DNA of 24,524 nt from HGM12587 sp964602445 (lineage in GTDB: Bacteria > Bacillota > Clostridia > Lachnospirales > Lachnospiraceae): contig CAZRQV010000028.1 in NCBI GenBank assembly GCA_964602445.1, positions 1 through 24,524 of the forward strand, given 5' to 3'. The notes beneath the pieces are model-generated. The model made no database searches and was not told the DNA's origin. It saw nothing but the letters and a program-made list of their open reading frames with translations. Positions 21,614-24,524 of this stretch are shown here, piece after piece; within the stretch, counting starts at the first letter, position 1, and every line of letters starts with the position of its first letter. The position numbers and the translations under genes were made by a program.

Positions 21614-23482
21614 CTATTCTAGACATTTCTTTAAATATGCAGCTAGATTTTCATCTGTGCAATACACATAACATCCTTTCATGCCACGTGTCATAAGCGT
21701 ACGATATGTATTTTTTATTATTTCATCCGCTATACGTTCTGCCCTTCCGGGATTCTCTTTATACAATTTTTTTATTCCCTTCAAAGACTGATCCGTTTTT
21801 GCACGTTTTGTAAAATCTGTTACAATTTTTCCATTTTCATATCGTAAATCATCTCCAATAATCACACCTACATAATCAAACTCCAATCCCTGAGATGTAT
21901 GGATACAACCAGCTTCATTTACAGATGTTTCGTCAATCGCAAATGTAGTTGTATTTTTCAGATTCCAACTAATCCCAAAATCTCCAATCTGTATATCATG
22001 AACTGAAGAATCATTATGACCTTCCTTTATCCAATTCCAACAATATCCTGCCAAAATTCTGGCACGATTATTGGTATTTTTATTTTTTTCAATAATAATG
22101 TTTCTCATATCATGAGGTGAATCCAGAATTTGTATCTCATAATCGATATCTTTCATATTCCAATTTGCAGTTTCACGAATTTCCAATGTATTATCCAACC
22201 ACGCTAAGTAACCATCCGATCCATTACAACGAAATTGAGATACCAACTCCATATTAATAATTTCTGCATTTGCTTCTTTTGCCCATTTTTCTATTTCTGC
22301 GACACTTCCTATATCACTCAATGTTACACGCTGACTTTCATCGATAAAGAATACGCTACATCTGGAAGCATGAATGATTTCTTTAATTTGATTTTCTCCC
22401 ATATTATGGAACATTCCAGACTTTTCATTTAATCTATGTGCCTCATCTACCAAAATCGTATCAATTACATTTTCATCTGTTTCAGTATAAATTCCTGAAC
22501 CTTTGAACATATTATCGATACTGCTTTTTTGCATCTCTCCCTTTAGTTTCTTCTGATAAACATTTCGTGGTGCGCTGTTTTTTGAGACATATTGGCAAAA
22601 TTGACCTTCATTTGTAAGCTGTGCCAACAAATTAATCGCAACTACTGTTTTTCCGGTTCCAGGTCCTCCCTGAACAATAATAACTCTTTTTTTATCGTCT
22701 TCCATAGAACGTCGGGAAGCATTTAAAATTTCTTCAAATACTACCTTTTGTTCATCCAACATAACAAATTCGCGATTTCCTTTTAACATCTTTGCAATCG
22801 ATTCTTGCAAGCTTTTAGATGGTTTGATTTTTCCATGTTCTACTGAATACAACAGTTCTTTATTATCACCTTTTTTAATCGATTGTTTTATGTATGCTCT
22901 TAATTTTTCAACCTGACCTCGCGTAAATGCTGGAGCATCTTCCAAATAGGTTTGATACTGTACTTCATCCAGAGGATCCTGCGCTTTTCTTCTGTAGTTA
23001 TGCAGATAAGAACACGGCCATAACTGTATCTTCTTTTCCTGCACAGATTGATTGTAATCCGCAATCAACATTGCGTAAGACCATGCTTGATAGGACGGAT
23101 GAACAACTTGTCTCATTGCATTACCTGTATATGTTTCTACCAATGCGTCTCTGCTCTTTACAGATTCTAATTTATCCCACTGTTTCAATTCTATAATGAT
23201 AACATTGCCTTTTTTCTCTTTATCATAACCCGATATTAAAAAATCAACCCTTTTTGATGTCTGTGGTATATTATATTCAATAGCAATTCCTGAATTTTCT
23301 GGAATTTCCGTATCATTCAATACTTTATACATGTATTCCAATGAATTCTCCCATGAACGAAACTCGTTTCTTGCTGTATGTCGATTCATCTTTTCGTATA
23401 TATTCTGCTCAATCTCATAGGCGATTGTATCTTGCTCAACACTTCGTAGAAATTCTGTTTTTGTTCCATCATAAACCAACAT
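21614..23482 (-). CDS. PD-(D/E)xK nuclease-like / SF1 helicase fusion (DUF2075 type)
   Basis: This 622-aa protein is a DUF2075-type (schlafen-helicase-related) ATPase with an N-terminal nuclease-like region. Residues 68-101 contain IEYNIPQ, then RVDFLISG with D80, then NVIIIELKQW with E98 and K100: the spacing and context of a PD-(D/E)xK nuclease core. The helicase part has Walker A GGPGTGKT (272-279), DEAH (346-349), motif III DESQR (Q384), SQFR (R418), the TSQGLEFD motif V (529-536) and the motif VI-like YRTLMTRGMKG (R594, R599). No membrane segment is seen. The partner gene, a MazG-like hydrolase, follows at 13 bases. SD AAGGAG precedes the ATG. The AT-richness and position beside a tRNA suggest horizontal acquisition. 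Function is unproven; nucleic-acid processing in defence is the leading guess. Confidence 0.85.
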   Translation of the reverse strand: MLVYDGTKTEFLRSVEQDTIAYEIEQNIYEKMNRHTARNEFRSWENSLEYMYKVLNDTEIPENSGIAIEYNIPQTSKRVDFLISGYDKEKKGNVIIIELKQWDKLESVKSRDALVETYTGNAMRQVVHPSYQAWSYAMLIADYNQSVQEKKIQLWPCSYLHNYRRKAQDPLDEVQYQTYLEDAPAFTRGQVEKLRAYIKQSIKKGDNKELLYSVEHGKIKPSKSLQESIAKMLKGNREFVMLDEQKVVFEEILNASRRSMEDDKKRVIIVQGGPGTGKTVVAINLLAQLTNEGQFCQYVSKNSAPRNVYQKKLKGEMQKSSIDNMFKGSGIYTETDENVIDTILVDEAHRLNEKSGMFHNMGENQIKEIIHASRCSVFFIDESQRVTLSDIGSVAEIEKWAKEANAEIINMELVSQFRCNGSDGYLAWLDNTLEIRETANWNMKDIDYEIQILDSPHDMRNIIIEKNKNTNNRARILAGYCWNWIKEGHNDSSVHDIQIGDFGISWNLKNTTTFAIDETSVNEAGCIHTSQGLEFDYVGVIIGDDLRYENGKIVTDFTKRAKTDQSLKGIKKLYKENPGRAERIADEIIKNTYRTLMTRGMKGCYVYCTDENLAAYLKKCLE

Positions 23483-23634
23483 AAGTAACTCCTTAATCCT
23501 TTTATCCTATTTTTCACAGCCAAATATCATTTTTAAGCATTGACACTGCATTCCCAAATATCACATTTCACCACGGAAATGTACCTCATCCACACTCTCT
23601 GCAATCCCAAAAACTTTCCTTAAATCTAAACTAC

Positions 23635-23664
23635 AGTATACCACACCGCTGTCAATAACCTCAA
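23635..23664 (-). promoter_or_regulatory. Possible promoter of the helicase-MazG operon
   Basis: A -10 TATACT (23635-23640) has a partial -35 TTGAGG (23659-23664) 18 bases upstream. It would give a leader of about 145 bases. Nothing else is recognised in the 284-base gap 23483-23766 except the terminator at 23709-23753. Confidence 0.35.
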
Positions 23665-23708
23665 TGTATCATATCCGTATCATCCTCCCCTTTCGGATTT
23701 CACACTTC

Positions 23709-23753
23709 AAAAAAGAAATCCTCTAAAATTTTCATCAAATCTTAGAGGATTTC
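23709..23753 (-). terminator. Terminator of the transketolase gene
   Basis: A 12-bp perfect stem (23715-23726 with 23742-23753) closes a 15-base loop and is followed on the minus strand by a T tract (23709-23714). Confidence 0.9.
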
Positions 23754-23766
23754 CTTTTTATGGTTT

Positions 23767-24524
23767 TTATTTACCTAAATATTCTTTTACTTTTTTATAG
23801 ATTCCTTCTGCATCCAGACCGTATTTTGCGATCAATGCTTTTGCAGGACCTGATTCTCCATAAACGTCATTTACACCAATGCGGAGAACCGGTGTCGGAA
23901 CTGTTTCTGCCAGTGCTTCACATACTGCACTTCCCAGTCCGCCGATGATAGAATGTTCTTCTACAGTAACAACTTTGCCTGTTTTCTTTGCAGATGCTGC
24001 TACCAGTTCTTTATCGATCGGTTTGATCGTATGGATGTTGATCACTTCTGCATTGATTCCGTCTGCTGCTAAAAGTTTTGCAGCTTCCATTGTTTCATTT
24101 ACTTCCAGACCGGTTGCAAAGATACTTACATCTGTACCTTCTTTTAAAACGACCCCTTTTCCAAGTTCAAACTTGTAATTTTCAGGATCATTGAATACCG
24201 GAACTGCCAGACGGCCTAATCTTAAATAAACCGGTCCGTCATATTCTGCTGCGGCACGTACTGCTGCTTTTGCTTCTACATCATCAGAAGGACATACAAC
24301 TACCATGCCCGGAATAGAGCGCATGATTGCAAAGTCTTCGTTACACTGATGTGTTGCACCATCTTCCCCTACAGAAATACCTGCATGGCTGGCACCGATC
24401 TTTACATTTAAACGTGGATATCCGATGGAGTTACGGATCTGTTCGTAAGCTCTTCCTGATGCAAACATTGCAAAAGAAGAAGCAAATACTGTTTTTCCTG
24501 ATGCTGCCAGACCTGCTGCAACAG
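23767..24524 (-). CDS. Transketolase, C-terminal subunit (5' end outside window)
   Basis: The 252 visible codons are the pyrimidine-binding and C-terminal domains of a transketolase that is split into two polypeptides in many Clostridia. Landmarks are SSFAMFASGRAYEQIRNSI, KIGASHAGISVGEDGATHQ (with the conserved H of the thiamine-pyrophosphate/substrate site), PSDDVEAKAAVRAAA, and a C-terminal EEHSIIGGLGSAV domain typical of transketolase/DXS. It transfers two-carbon units in the pentose phosphate pathway, working with an N-terminal subunit that should lie just outside the window. DXS is excluded by the TKT-type C-terminus and short length. A terminator follows the stop at 23767-23769. Confidence 0.93.
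   Translation of the reverse strand, partial: VAAGLAASGKTVFASSFAMFASGRAYEQIRNSIGYPRLNVKIGASHAGISVGEDGATHQCNEDFAIMRSIPGMVVVCPSDDVEAKAAVRAAAEYDGPVYLRLGRLAVPVFNDPENYKFELGKGVVLKEGTDVSIFATGLEVNETMEAAKLLAADGINAEVINIHTIKPIDKELVAASAKKTGKVVTVEEHSIIGGLGSAVCEALAETVPTPVLRIGVNDVYGESGPAKALIAKYGLDAEGIYKKVKEYLGK

Overview
The window looks like a chromosomal segment of a low-to-moderate GC Gram-positive anaerobe of the class Clostridia, most likely Lachnospiraceae. The evidence is the gene set and order: an iscR-iscS-iscU-mnmA cluster, recA-recX-rny with xerD nearby, an M42 peptidase, a SleB-type wall hydrolase, a Cthe_2159-type lipoprotein, an AGCS transporter behind a glycine riboswitch, and a split transketolase. 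Strong SD sequences and sigma-A-like promoters fit too. The genus cannot be fixed from the sequence alone.

Layout. 1-380 is the 5' part of gap (GAPDH, minus strand). 616-2480 is a plus-strand pair: a PHP-family phosphatase and an M42 peptidase, ending at a bidirectional terminator. 2580-5877 is a minus-strand operon, iscR-iscS-iscU-mnmA: a sulfur and Fe-S assembly line that ends in tRNA 2-thiolation, behind a consensus promoter with a palindromic candidate IscR site. Divergent from it is a SpoVB/MurJ-like flippase (5997-7319), then a DAHP synthase (7448-8476) with a folded leader and a tiny aromatic-rich upstream ORF.

8633-13258 is a minus-strand DNA/RNA maintenance block: recA (two LexA/DinR-type SOS boxes around its promoter), recX overlapping recA, rny with its own promoter inside the recX stop region, a short SpoIIM-like membrane protein whose SD lies inside the rny terminator hairpin, and xerD. 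hflX follows (13458-14747). Behind it is an unannotated C-terminal relic of an MBL-fold RNA-specificity exonuclease (14735-14980).

15161-19042 holds a DtxR-like metalloregulator, a CmpB-type membrane protein, a secreted SleB-family hydrolase with a potentially switching leader, and a large lipoprotein with a repeated C-terminal tail. 19251-20930 is an AGCS amino-acid symporter under a tandem glycine riboswitch whose expression platform reads as a glycine-OFF switch. A tRNA-Pro(TGG) follows.

The most accessory-looking part is 21262-23482: an AT-rich two-gene unit next to the tRNA. It encodes a fused PD-(D/E)xK-like nuclease/SF1 helicase (DUF2075 type) and a DCTPP1/MazG-like dNTP pyrophosphohydrolase, and is a candidate defence or nucleotide-stress module. 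The window ends in the C-terminal subunit of a transketolase (23767-24524).
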